DNA of 64,000 nucleotides from Duncaniella muricolitica (GTDB lineage Bacteria > Bacteroidota > Bacteroidia > Bacteroidales > Muribaculaceae): the NCBI GenBank assembly GCA_025808375.1, contig CP061009.1, forward strand, positions 372,001 through 436,000. Direction: 5' to 3'. The notes beneath the pieces are model-generated. The model saw only the letters and a list, made by a program, of their open reading frames with translations. It did no database searches and was not told the DNA's origin. Positions within the stretch are counted from its first letter, which is position 1. Each line of letters starts with the position of its first letter. This document shows, one piece after another, positions 24,234 to 32,569 of this stretch. The translations under genes and the position numbers were made by a program.

Positions 24234-25177
24234 AATGCAGACCAGATGTAGAGAGCTGTGTAGGCAGCAAGGAGTACGAGTATCACTATATAGCCGCGTC
24301 GCGAGGCTGTGGCACGGAAGAAGTGTCCTATCTGGAAGGCCACGCAGGCATTGAGCAGAGTCACATAGTCGGGCAGCGCGGTGAAGTTGATCAGAGCGAG
24401 CACGCCCGTGTAGATGCCCAGCAGAGCGAGAAAGCCGTTGTAGGCGCGTGCCCTTGCGTTAAACCCGAGTATGCGCAGCAAAGCCGTGGAGCCGAACAGA
24501 AAGCCGGTGACCATCGTCAGTAACACCGTGCACAGAAACGGCCATCCGCCCGGGGCCTGGAGCAGCAGAGCCGGAGGTGTGAAGAAGATGTGGGGCAGAC
24601 GCGGCAACGGCATGAGTCCGAGTCCGAATACTATCCATGCCGGGGTGATGAGGCCGATGAGCGCGGCGATGATTTTCTTGAACCGCAGGATGCGCATCTG
24701 CATCATGCCGGTCATGAAGAGCGGAAAGTAAAAGAGAAATTTCCAGTCGTAGAGTGTGCCGGCCCCGAGAAGACAGAATATCAGAAACACGCGCCTGTCG
24801 CTCACCCGCTCGTTGTAGAGCGTGAAGAGTATCCACATGCACAGTATCATCACCGCAGCCAGCAGCGATGAGGTGCCCGCAAAGGCGGCTACTCCCGGGG
24901 TGGCGGCCGTGATGAAGAGGAAGTATGCCGCGAAGAACACCGACAGCGTGCGCAGCAGTGTGAAGGTGCGGTTGATGGCTATCATGGCCACGCCTGTGGC
25001 CGCGAGTATGGCAAAATTGAGCACGCAAGACAGCTCGGGGAATATCCCGAGCCATCCTGCGGGCGCAGTGAGTGAGGGGAGACACCTCCAGGTCATCCAC
25101 GCCGAGAGGGCGGCAAGGATGCACGCCACTCCGCGCGAACGGAGTATGTTGGTGAAACGTGTCTCTTTTTTTGTCAT
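24230..25177 (-). CDS. Integral membrane protein of unknown function
   Basis: 315 residues with about 9-10 hydrophobic segments and no signal peptide or known motif. An arginine-rich N-terminus (RFTNILRSRG) precedes the first helix. Basic loops such as RILRFKK and ATASRRGY should face the cytoplasm. I do not recognise the family. The gene is locked between purD and pdxB by 4-bp overlaps at both ends (25174-25177 and 24230-24233), so it is almost certainly translated with them. That suggests a housekeeping rather than accessory role, but no substrate can be named. Confidence 0.7.
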   Translation of the reverse strand: MTKKETRFTNILRSRGVACILAALSAWMTWRCLPSLTAPAGWLGIFPELSCVLNFAILAATGVAMIAINRTFTLLRTLSVFFAAYFLFITAATPGVAAFAGTSSLLAAVMILCMWILFTLYNERVSDRRVFLIFCLLGAGTLYDWKFLFYFPLFMTGMMQMRILRFKKIIAALIGLITPAWIVFGLGLMPLPRLPHIFFTPPALLLQAPGGWPFLCTVLLTMVTGFLFGSTALLRILGFNARARAYNGFLALLGIYTGVLALINFTALPDYVTLLNACVAFQIGHFFRATASRRGYIVILVLLAAYTALYIWSAL

Positions 25178-26571
25178 TTCTTGATTTGGAGTATGGCTTT
25201 GAGGTCGGCACCTATGTCGCGGCGGAAATATTTGCCCTCATAGTTGATGGCTGCGGCTCCGGCAAATGAGCCTTTGAGAGCCTCGTCGATGTCGCTGCCG
25301 TAGGAGCTGCATGCGATGACGCGTCCGCCCGAGGTGAGGAGTGTGCCGTCGGGATTGAGTTTGGTGCCGGCGTGGAAAAGTATGGTGTCGCCACAGGCGT
25401 CGGTGCCGGTGATGACCTTGCCCTTGGCATAAGAGCCGGGATAGCCGCCTGAAACTACTACCACGGTGGTGGCATAGCGCGGGTCGATGGCCAGGGGCAT
25501 GTCGCCGAGGTTACCTGAGGCTGCAGCCTGAAGGAGCGGGAGCAGATCTGAAGCGATGCGGAGCATCACTACCTCGGTCTCGGGGTCGCCCATGCGCACG
25601 TTATATTCGATTACCATCGGTTCGCCGCCTACCTCGATGAGTCCGAGGAAGATAAATCCGCGATAGGTGATGCCTTCGGCGATGAGTCCGTTGACGGTGG
25701 GGAGGATGATGCGCTCCTCGACCTTTTTCATGAAGGTCTCGTCGGCAAATGCCACGGGGCTTACCGCGCCCATGCCGCCGGTGTTGGGGCCTGTGTCACC
25801 TTCGCCGATGCGTTTATAGTCCTTGGCTACGGGGAGTATGCGGTAGCCGCCGTTGCCGTCGGTGAGCACGAACACCGAGCATTCGATGCCTTTGAGGAAC
25901 TCTTCGATGACTACGGTGGCCGATGACTGTCCAAACATGCCCGAGAGCATCTCGCGGAGCGACTGCTTGGCTTCGTCGAGCGAGTCGATGATGAGCACGC
26001 CCTTGCCGGCAGCCAGGCCGTCGGCTTTGAGCACGTAGGGCGGGCGGAGCTCTTCGAGGAAACGCTCGCCCTCCTCGACAGTCTCGGCAGTGAAGCTGCG
26101 GTAGCGTGCGGTGGGGATGTTGTGGCGCACCATGAACTGCTTGGCAAAGTCTTTGCTGCCTTCAAGTGCCGCGCCGGCCTTGGAGGGACCTACGATGAGG
26201 GGCGCGCCTTCGCGTCCGGCAAAGTAGTCATATATGCCGGCTACGAGCGGGTCTTCGTTGCCGACCACAATCATGTCGACACCGTTCTCCTTGACAAAGG
26301 CGTCGATGGCCTCGAAGTCGAGCGGCGAGAGGCTGACATTTTCGCCATACGCGCCTGTGCCGCCGTTGCCGGGGGCTATGAAGAGTCGACGCAGCATGGG
26401 GCTTTGGGCTATCTTCCAGGCCAGGGCGCATTCGCGGCCGCCTGAGCCGAGTAGAAGTACTGTGACGGGTGAAGTCTTTTCCTGAAGTGTCTCGCCCGCG
26501 TTGAAGGGGCTTTTTTCGGGTTGTGTGCTCACGGGGTATCTTAGGGTATTGAGGGTTGTTTGTATACTCAT
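25174..26571 (-). CDS. purD: Phosphoribosylamine-glycine ligase
   Basis: 465 residues, about 40 longer than usual because of a polar N-terminal extension (MSIQTTLNTLRYPVSTQ..) before the normal opening VLLLGSGGRECALAWKI. There is no later Met before the domain; a GTG at residue 14 is an alternative start. ATP-grasp features are present: YVLKADGLAAGKGVLI, VVIEEFLKG and FNVRMGDPE-like YNVRMGDPETE. It makes glycinamide ribonucleotide in purine synthesis. The first motif reads GGREC where most homologues have GGREH, worth checking. The stop overlaps the next gene's start as ATGA. Confidence 0.93.
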   Translation of the reverse strand: MSIQTTLNTLRYPVSTQPEKSPFNAGETLQEKTSPVTVLLLGSGGRECALAWKIAQSPMLRRLFIAPGNGGTGAYGENVSLSPLDFEAIDAFVKENGVDMIVVGNEDPLVAGIYDYFAGREGAPLIVGPSKAGAALEGSKDFAKQFMVRHNIPTARYRSFTAETVEEGERFLEELRPPYVLKADGLAAGKGVLIIDSLDEAKQSLREMLSGMFGQSSATVVIEEFLKGIECSVFVLTDGNGGYRILPVAKDYKRIGEGDTGPNTGGMGAVSPVAFADETFMKKVEERIILPTVNGLIAEGITYRGFIFLGLIEVGGEPMVIEYNVRMGDPETEVVMLRIASDLLPLLQAAASGNLGDMPLAIDPRYATTVVVVSGGYPGSYAKGKVITGTDACGDTILFHAGTKLNPDGTLLTSGGRVIACSSYGSDIDEALKGSFAGAAAINYEGKYFRRDIGADLKAILQIKK

Positions 26572-26580
26572 GTTTTAGAG

Positions 26581-26669
26581 AGTTTAGAGTTTATAGAGTT
26601 TAGAGTTTATGCATAGATCGGTTGTCACAAAATCTAAAGATAAACTTTAAACTATAAACTATATAAACT
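26581..26669. repeat. AT-rich inverted repeat with 7-nt periodicity
   Basis: Left arm 26581-26609 consists of imperfect units GTTTAGA/GTTTATA; right arm 26641-26669 is the imperfect reverse complement. Together they fill the purD to rlmL spacer. A shorter relative occurs at 47200-47240. Confidence 0.65.
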
Positions 26670-26671
26670 TT

Positions 26672-28270
26672 TTATTCATCGTTAGATGAATCGGGTCGTT
26701 TCCAGCGGCGGCGGGTGCGCATGAACGGGCCTTCGGACGGTGGGATAGAGGGCATCTTGGGTGTCTCGCCGAGGCTCTTGAGAGCATGGACGTTGCGGCG
26801 GCGTGCGAGCAGTTCCTCGGCCTCCGACTGGTGGTGTGAGCCCATGCGGCGTTCGCCGTCGCGGGCAGTCTCTTCCTTAAATTTACGTCTGCGCTCCTCG
26901 TTGCGGGCAAATCCGCCCGATTTCGGACGATATTTCTCGCTCAGCGGTGTGTCTTTGGGCAGGCCGCGGCGTGAGTCGCCTCTCTTGCCGCCCATGCCTT
27001 TCTCGCGGGCATCGCGGGTCCATTCGGCGTCTGACTTGCGGGCAAATTTTTTGCTTTTGGGCTCGCGGGCCGGGCGGTCGCCCTTGATGGTGCCGCCGGC
27101 GGCGCGAAATTCGCTCTTGGAGCCTTCGAAGCTCACGTATTCGCGCAGCTCGCAGTCAAGCCCACCGTTCTGGAGCTGTTCGCGCAGCGAGTGTGTGAGG
27201 CCGATGTGGGCCAGGCAGTCCTCGTTGGATGATATTACCCATGCGTGGTAGCCGCAGAATACTTTCTTGAGCTTGGTGCCGATGGTGCGGTAGAGGTTTT
27301 CGATATCCTCGGGATTGATGCGCTCGCCATAGGGCGGGTTGGTGACCATTACGCCGGGAGTGCCTCCTGCGGGAGCCTCGTCCCAATGCTGGAGCGAGCG
27401 GACGCGCAGATTGATATACTCGTCCACGCCTGCCGAGAGGATGTTGCGTTCGGCTATGTCGATAGCTTTGGGTGATATGTCGGAGCCATAGATTTTGAAA
27501 TCATACTCGCGGGGCTCGTCGGTCTCGCCCTCGTGGAGCACGCTGTCAAAGAGCTCGGGATCCCAGTCGCGCCACTGGGTGAAAGGCCATGTCTCGCGAT
27601 AGGAGCCGGGCTTGATGTCGGCTGCTATCATCGCGGCCTCGATGAGAAATGTGCCCGAACCGCACATGGGGTCGACAAACGGGGTCTCGCCACGCCATCC
27701 GCTCTTGAGGATGATGCCGGCCGCGAGCACTTCGCTGATGGGGGCGTCGGTCTGTGCCACACGCCATCCGCGCTTGTGGAGCGATTCGCCCGATGAGTTG
27801 AGCGAGAGGGTGACGCGGGTGCCGTCGATGTGCACGTTGAGCATCACGTCGGCGTCGTTGAGGCGCACGCCGGGACGCTTGTCGGCTCCGAAGCGGTCTT
27901 TGAACCAGTCGACTATGGCGTCCTTGACGCGATAGGTGACGAAGCGCGAGTGGGTAAACTCGTTGGAGTGGCTTGTGGTGTCGATTGAGAAGGTCTTTCC
28001 GAGCGTGAGCACACTGCCCCAGTCATATTCCTTGACCATCTCGTAGAGCGAGTCGGGGTCGGTGGCTATGAATTTGTAGATGGGGCGCAGGATACTCAGT
28101 GCTGTACGGCAACACAGGTTGGCGCGATACATCATGGCGAGGTCGCCTTCAAACGACACCATGCGGCATCCCGGCTGAACGTTTTCGGCTCCGAGCGTGC
28201 GGAGCTCTTCGGCAAGGACATCTTCGAGACCCTTGAGGGTCTTGGCTACCATTTCAAATTTTTGTGACAT
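26672..28270 (-). CDS. rlmL: THUMP-domain rRNA/tRNA methyltransferase, RlmL-like, with basic tail
   Basis: 532 residues. An N-terminal ferredoxin-like and THUMP part (about 1-160) is followed by a Rossmann methyltransferase with the SAM loop DPMCGSGTFLIEAA (200-213), YGSDISPKAI, and the N2-guanine/N6-adenine type motif NPPYGER at 311. It most resembles RlmL, which methylates G2445 in 23S rRNA, but a tRNA target is possible. From about residue 395 the chain becomes a long, low-complexity Lys/Arg/Glu tail (RPAREPKSKKFARKSDAEW..) not part of the enzyme fold and probably RNA-binding. The gene lies between cysE and purD with short spacers. Confidence 0.85.
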   Translation of the reverse strand: MSQKFEMVAKTLKGLEDVLAEELRTLGAENVQPGCRMVSFEGDLAMMYRANLCCRTALSILRPIYKFIATDPDSLYEMVKEYDWGSVLTLGKTFSIDTTSHSNEFTHSRFVTYRVKDAIVDWFKDRFGADKRPGVRLNDADVMLNVHIDGTRVTLSLNSSGESLHKRGWRVAQTDAPISEVLAAGIILKSGWRGETPFVDPMCGSGTFLIEAAMIAADIKPGSYRETWPFTQWRDWDPELFDSVLHEGETDEPREYDFKIYGSDISPKAIDIAERNILSAGVDEYINLRVRSLQHWDEAPAGGTPGVMVTNPPYGERINPEDIENLYRTIGTKLKKVFCGYHAWVISSNEDCLAHIGLTHSLREQLQNGGLDCELREYVSFEGSKSEFRAAGGTIKGDRPAREPKSKKFARKSDAEWTRDAREKGMGGKRGDSRRGLPKDTPLSEKYRPKSGGFARNEERRRKFKEETARDGERRMGSHHQSEAEELLARRRNVHALKSLGETPKMPSIPPSEGPFMRTRRRWKRPDSSNDE

Positions 28271-28295
28271 AGACGTATATTGATGACTGGGTGTT

Positions 28296-29240
28296 TTAAT
28301 TGTCGTGAGAGTTGGTTGAGGAGGGGTCGAGAGAACGAAAGTTGTCGGCGCGCGGCTGTACGAGTTTCTCGCCGGGCGACACGTCGCGCGTCACCCATAG
28401 GTTGCCGCCGATAACGGCACCGTCGCCTATGGTGATTCGGCCGAGTATGGTGGAGTTGGAGTATATCACCACGTCGTTGCCGATGATGGGGTGGCGCGGG
28501 ATGCCTTTGACGGGGTTGTTGGAGTCGTCGGTTACAAAACTTCGGGCTCCGAGAGTCACGCCCTGATAGAGCTTGACGTTGTTGCCGATGATGGCAGTGG
28601 CTCCGATGACCACACCTGTGCCGTGGTCGATGACAAAAGAGTGGCCTATGGATGCACCCGGATGTATGTCGATGCCGGTGTCGGAGTGGGCCAGCTCGGA
28701 AATCATGCGCGGGATTACGGGGACTCCGAGCTTGAGCAGGGCATGGGCTATGCGGTGGCTGATGGTGGCGCGTATGCCGGGATAGCAGATGAGTACTTCG
28801 TGGGTCGATGTCGCCGCCGGGTCGCCGAGATAGGTGGCGTCGATGTCGGTGTCGAGCATGCGGCGAAGCTCGGGCAGGGAGTCGATAAAGCTGTCGGCCG
28901 CTTCGGCGGCGCGCCGGTGGAGCTCCGGAAGGGTGGTGTCGCAGTCAGTGTCGGCAAAGCAGAGTCCGGCAGCAATCTGGTGGACGAGCAGGTTGCGCAA
29001 CTCGTGGCATGCTAATGTGAGCATGGAGCGCATCACTGAGGGCGATTCGATAGTGTCGTTGAAAAATCCCGGGAAGAGCAGTCCTGACGACAGCTCTACA
29101 ATGCGTTTGACCGAGATATTGGAGAGCACCGGCTCACCCTCGTGGCGACGCTCGGGACATGCGTGGTGCATGTCGGTATGACTGCACAGGCGGTCCATTA
29201 TTTCGTCTATCCGTGTACGTGAGAGGGCGGGGTGTTCCAT
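28296..29240 (-). CDS. cysE: Serine O-acetyltransferase
   Basis: 314 residues. A helical N-terminal region (about 1-175) is followed by a left-handed parallel beta-helix built from hexapeptide repeats: DIHPGASIGHSFVIDHGTGVVIG (active-site DHGTG), then AIIGNNVKLYQGVTLGA. It acetylates serine with acetyl-CoA as the first step to cysteine. The long N-terminal part and inserted KGIPRHPIIGND loop are typical of the Bacteroidales form. It appears to be the first gene of a minus-strand group with rlmL, purD, a membrane gene and pdxB. Confidence 0.9.
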   Translation of the reverse strand: MEHPALSRTRIDEIMDRLCSHTDMHHACPERRHEGEPVLSNISVKRIVELSSGLLFPGFFNDTIESPSVMRSMLTLACHELRNLLVHQIAAGLCFADTDCDTTLPELHRRAAEAADSFIDSLPELRRMLDTDIDATYLGDPAATSTHEVLICYPGIRATISHRIAHALLKLGVPVIPRMISELAHSDTGIDIHPGASIGHSFVIDHGTGVVIGATAIIGNNVKLYQGVTLGARSFVTDDSNNPVKGIPRHPIIGNDVVIYSNSTILGRITIGDGAVIGGNLWVTRDVSPGEKLVQPRADNFRSLDPSSTNSHDN

Positions 29241-29306
29241 AATTTTAAATTTTGCTTGAGGCGAAGAGGTCGTTTCAAATACAATCTCTTAGAGAGTTTT
29301 CGTGTG

Positions 29307-29314
29307 CAAAGTTA
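29307..29314 (-). promoter_or_regulatory. Probable -7 box of cysE
   Basis: TAACTTTG on the minus strand, matching the consensus, 67 bp upstream of the start at 29240. No clear -33 box. Confidence 0.4.
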
Positions 29315-29354
29315 CGATTTTTACACGGGATTTTGTGCATGTTTGGAGATACAA

Positions 29355-29425
29355 AAGGACAAAAGTTACAAAAGAAGCATAAGTTAACAGTTAAAACTTA
29401 TGCTTCTTTTGTAACTTTTGTCCTT
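29355..29425 (-). terminator. Long hairpin (copy C) behind the OmpA/TPR lipoprotein gene
   Basis: Perfect 31-bp inverted repeat, 29355-29385 with 29395-29425, 9-nt loop. It starts 23 bp after the stop of the gene at 29449-31134 and ends in TCCTTTTGT on the minus strand. Sequence is homologous to copies A and B. Confidence 0.75.
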
Positions 29426-29448
29426 ATATGATTAAGGTGGGGGAAGTC

Positions 29449-31134
29449 TTAGAGAGCGTTAGAGATGTTGAAGCGTGCAAACTCGAGGTCATTGGCAGCC
29501 TGAGTGGCCATGTTCTTGTCGAGTTTTACAGCCTGACGGAGATTAGAGGTCACCATCTGCTCGTTGCCGGTGCGTGCGCCGAGGACAGCCATCAGATAGT
29601 AGGTTGTGGCGTCGGGGGCGTTGATAGCGGCGAGAGTGCTCTTGGCCTTGCTGTAGTCCTTGTTGAGAATCTGGGCGAGGGCGGCATTGTTGCTCTTGTC
29701 GTCACCGAAAGCCTTAACGGCAGCCTTGACGTCACCCTGCTTGAGATAGAGGAGACCGAGGGCGGGGTTGAGGTCGTTGAGGCCGGCAGCCTTGCCAAAC
29801 GAGTTGTTGGCGGCGCGGAGGTCGTTGTTGACGAGAGCTACGAGGCCCTGGTTCATCTGCGACTCGGGAGCGTTGCCGTCAAGACGGGCAGCTTTCTTGA
29901 AGCTGGCCATGGCTGCGTCATAGTCACCCTGCTGATACTGTACCTTGCCGAGATTGTTGAAGCCGCGGAAGTCGTTGGGGAAGAGACGGGTAGCAGCGGC
30001 ATAGATAGCTTTCTTGCGGTTGAGGTCGTTGGTGAGGGTGGCGGTGTAGAGGAGCTCGTCGACGGTGAGTGTCGAGGGGTCGGTGTCGTAAGCCTTGTTG
30101 AGCTCTTCATCGCTCTTGCCGATAACGTTTACGCTGGCAGTGATGCGAGAGTAGCGGAGCTGGGGCAGGATTTCGTCGGCAAGCTGGTCAAATACGCTCG
30201 AGAGATTGCGGATTTCGCGCTCGCGCTGCTCGGGGTCCTTGTACATCGAGAGGACGCTGAGGATGAGGTCCTTGTCCTGGATGTTGCTGGCGGCAACGAG
30301 CTTCTGGAAGCCTTCCCAGTCTTCGGGAGTGAAGTTGGCGGTGAGTTCGCCAAACTCGGTCACCTTGTCCTTCTTGAGAGCGTCGGTGAGGTATTTTGAG
30401 GTGTTCTTTTCGCGGTTTTCAGCCAGACGGGTGTTGAAGTCGAGGCTACCTTCGGGCGAAGCGTATGACTGGATGTTGATTTCCTCGATCTGACGAGATT
30501 CGTCGCCGGAAGCGGCGCGCAGGTCGCGGTGGAGGCGGAGCACTTCGTCGCTCTCAAGCTCGCTCTTGCGGAGGTTGGCCTGGTTGATGAGGAAGTGGAT
30601 GTCGGCCGAGTATTTTTCGTTGATGATGCGCTGGAACTTGTCGTTGGCAGTGGCGGGAGTGAGAGTTCCGGCATTGGCGAGAGCGGCGGTGGCCACTACG
30701 CCGTCGGCAACCTTGACGCGGGGAAGCACATACTGCTTGCCTTTCTGGTCGACGGTGAAGTTGAGGTAGAGCTCTGACTTCTGCATGCCGGGCTGATAGA
30801 GATAGTTGACAGGGATGGTGACGGTGCCGCCGTTTTCATAAGAAATCACGGGGTTGTTGCCGCGCACTTTCTCGCCCTGATAGGTCATGGTTGAGGCCAT
30901 CTCCTCAGTGGTGCCGTAAACGAGTACGGGGGTCACTGATACGGTGGCGTTCTTGACAAAGAACTTGGCCGGGATGTGACCGGTGACTGTGGCGGGTACA
31001 TGGGTGCCAACCACTTCAAGGGGGTTGGGGTTGGTGGTGAAATAGTCGGCTGCGAACTGGTTCATCTTCTTGTTACATCCTGTAAGGAGAACGGTCGAAC
31101 CAACAACGAGCATCAGCCCTGAAAGCTTGTTCAT
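29449..31134 (-). CDS. Lipoprotein with OmpA-like and TPR domains
   Basis: 561 residues. Signal peptide with lipobox LLTGC (Cys 20). Residues about 30-160 are beta-rich, probably an Ig-like or DUF3868-like region. Residues about 175-340 contain an OmpA-like fold (INIQSYASPEGSLDFNTRLAENREKNTSKYL). Residues about 350-550 form tetratricopeptide repeats (GFNNLGKVQYQQGDYDAAMASFKKAARLDGNAP and the next unit), ending in a helical solenoid. A periplasmic or surface-facing lipoprotein that binds peptidoglycan and docks other proteins is a fair guess, as for similar Bacteroidales proteins next to major envelope machines. It is monocistronic, with a promoter candidate upstream and a long hairpin downstream. 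Confidence 0.8.
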   Translation of the reverse strand: MNKLSGLMLVVGSTVLLTGCNKKMNQFAADYFTTNPNPLEVVGTHVPATVTGHIPAKFFVKNATVSVTPVLVYGTTEEMASTMTYQGEKVRGNNPVISYENGGTVTIPVNYLYQPGMQKSELYLNFTVDQKGKQYVLPRVKVADGVVATAALANAGTLTPATANDKFQRIINEKYSADIHFLINQANLRKSELESDEVLRLHRDLRAASGDESRQIEEINIQSYASPEGSLDFNTRLAENREKNTSKYLTDALKKDKVTEFGELTANFTPEDWEGFQKLVAASNIQDKDLILSVLSMYKDPEQREREIRNLSSVFDQLADEILPQLRYSRITASVNVIGKSDEELNKAYDTDPSTLTVDELLYTATLTNDLNRKKAIYAAATRLFPNDFRGFNNLGKVQYQQGDYDAAMASFKKAARLDGNAPESQMNQGLVALVNNDLRAANNSFGKAAGLNDLNPALGLLYLKQGDVKAAVKAFGDDKSNNAALAQILNKDYSKAKSTLAAINAPDATTYYLMAVLGARTGNEQMVTSNLRQAVKLDKNMATQAANDLEFARFNISNAL

Positions 31135-31205
31135 AAGAATTAATGTATGAATGGTTTATGATAATTAGATTTCCCTTTGGTGAAAAGCACATTGAAAGCC
31201 AATGG

Positions 31206-31237
31206 CAAAGTTAATATCTATATGTGAGTATTGCAAG
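31206..31237 (-). promoter_or_regulatory. Probable promoter of the OmpA/TPR lipoprotein gene
   Basis: -7 box TAACTTTG (31213-31206) on the minus strand with CTTG (31237-31234), 20 bp upstream, as an imperfect -33. Leader about 65 nt. Confidence 0.45.
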
Positions 31238-31540
31238 AGTGAATTGTTAACATTACACAAAATTAAGAGTTATATGTAAGTTATGACACGTCGTGGCGCG
31301 GCTTCAGACCGGGTAGGGCGGGAGGTTTTGACCAAAATCGGGCGAGGGAGCACGTCATACCGCAATAGTGAGAGTGGATGTGGGTTGACTGGAGAATGAA
31401 GGGTGATGGGGTGAGGGTGATGACTGTGACGCGAGGCTTGCATTGTCGCTGCTGCACTCTCATTGTTTCAGAGCATAGGAAGAGAAGGCCGGGAGGGAGG
31501 GGACGGAGACGGCGGTTTTTTCGAGGGGCGTTGCCTGCGA
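31238..31540. other. Gene-poor stretch, nothing recognised
   Basis: About 300 bp between the lipoprotein promoter and the foldback element. Only short frames without start signals or protein-like composition. One small palindrome (TTTTG-AC-CAAAA, near 31327-31338). Confidence 0.5.
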
Positions 31541-31964
31541 GGCTGTTGCAAAACTTATGATTTAATCAGTTGTGACAAGGAAAGAGGGTGTTGCAGAACT
31601 CCTGAAATCAGATAATTTGCAGACAGTTGTAGCAAGGAAAGGCCTGTAGGGCCTGTGCGAGTTTAGGCCATGGCAAGCACCCGCGCAAGCGGTGCGCAGC
31701 CATGGTATAAAGACAGATATAAGACGGTGCGCCGCGTAGCGGTGCCACAAAATGCCATGATGGTAATTCACTTCGACTTAACGTTTTGATACGCTTGTAT
31801 GTTGTACCGCTACGCGGCACATGCTGTGGATAATTATTCTGTACCATGGCAGCGCACCGCTTACGCGGGTGCTTGCCATGGCCTAAGCTCGCACAGGCCC
31901 TACAGGCCTTTCTTTGCTACAACGTCTACAAATTATCTGCTTTCGGGAGTTTTGCAACACCCTC
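31541..31964. repeat. Foldback element with roughly 160-bp inverted arms
   Basis: Left arm 31584-31744 and right arm 31805-31964 are inverted copies with about 85-90% identity by eye, separated by a 60-bp unique centre. The outer end reads GAGGGTGTTGCARAACTCC. Inside each arm a second palindrome (GCCATGGC..GCGGTGCGC..GCCATGG) could fold by itself. Outside the left arm, a related direct unit repeats (31541-31584 versus 31586-31641: GGCTGTTGCAAAACT and GGGTGTTGCAGAACT, each followed by CAGTTGT..CAAGGAAAG). No transposase is inside. It may be a MITE-like element or two inverted copies of an intergenic repeat. Confidence 0.75.
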
Positions 31965-32168
31965 GGAGCATGGGACAAAAAGAGATGCGCTGAGGGAGGG
32001 GGAGAAGACGTGAGAATGGGGGAAGACAGGAGCACTGCTTAGGTAGGGTGGATGAGTGGCGGGTGGGTGTGGCAAATATGTAAATGTTGTTGGCGGTGTG
32101 GCAATTTTGCGACAATATGTTAATGGGTTTTAACAATTGGGGGAGGGGGTAAAATGTGGCTAAATTAA

Positions 32169-32176
32169 TACTTTTG
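32169..32176 (+). promoter_or_regulatory. Probable -7 box of the secreted-protein pair
   Basis: TACTTTTG matches TAnnTTTG; leader about 25 nt to the ATG at 32207. No -33 box at normal spacing. The preceding 200 bp (31965-32168) are G-rich without a gene. Confidence 0.4.
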
Positions 32177-32206
32177 TGCAATTATAATTTAACAACTGAT
32201 TTTGCT

Positions 32207-32569
32207 ATGAATTTATTGAAAAAAATTGTTTTGGCTACGCTATTGTCAGCGTTGGTATTGCCGGCGTGGAGTAACGCTAAAACGGAAATTACGGTCGGTG
32301 GGTCCGTGCAAATGCGGGAGCTTGTGAGTATGGAGTTTGACGGAGACAACGTAGTGTTGACTTATACTGACGGGCAGATTCAGAAAGTAGATATGTCGAC
32401 TGTCAGTGTCAAATTCCTATATGACGAGACTGCTTTGGAGAATATTACCATTGATGGTGTTGGTTCAGGACTTATTTACAATCTCAACGGTCAATGTATG
32501 GGGACAAATCAGGAGGACTTACCTCACGGTATTTATATTATTAATGGTAAAAAAGTTGTAATCAGATGA
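32207..32569 (+). CDS. Small secreted protein with GIYIINGKK-type C-terminus
   Basis: 120 residues from the ATG at 32207, chosen because it directly opens a signal peptide (MNLLKKIVLATLLSALVLPAWSNA); an ATG at 32156 lies upstream of the promoter. The mature part has short beta segments (MEFDGDNVVLTYTDGQIQKVDMS), and the last 13 residues, GIYIINGKKVVIR, follow the C-terminal pattern of many exported Bacteroidetes proteins, which resembles a type IX-like sorting end. I do not recognise the family. The stop overlaps the next start by 4 bp (ATGA at 32566-32569). Both genes are AT-richer than their surroundings. Confidence 0.65.
   Translation: MNLLKKIVLATLLSALVLPAWSNAKTEITVGGSVQMRELVSMEFDGDNVVLTYTDGQIQKVDMSTVSVKFLYDETALENITIDGVGSGLIYNLNGQCMGTNQEDLPHGIYIINGKKVVIR

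Noticed and set aside
31378..31560. Short plus-strand frame of 60 codons
   Set aside because: Arg/Gly-rich composition, no start signals and no resemblance to a protein; likely chance in G-rich DNA.
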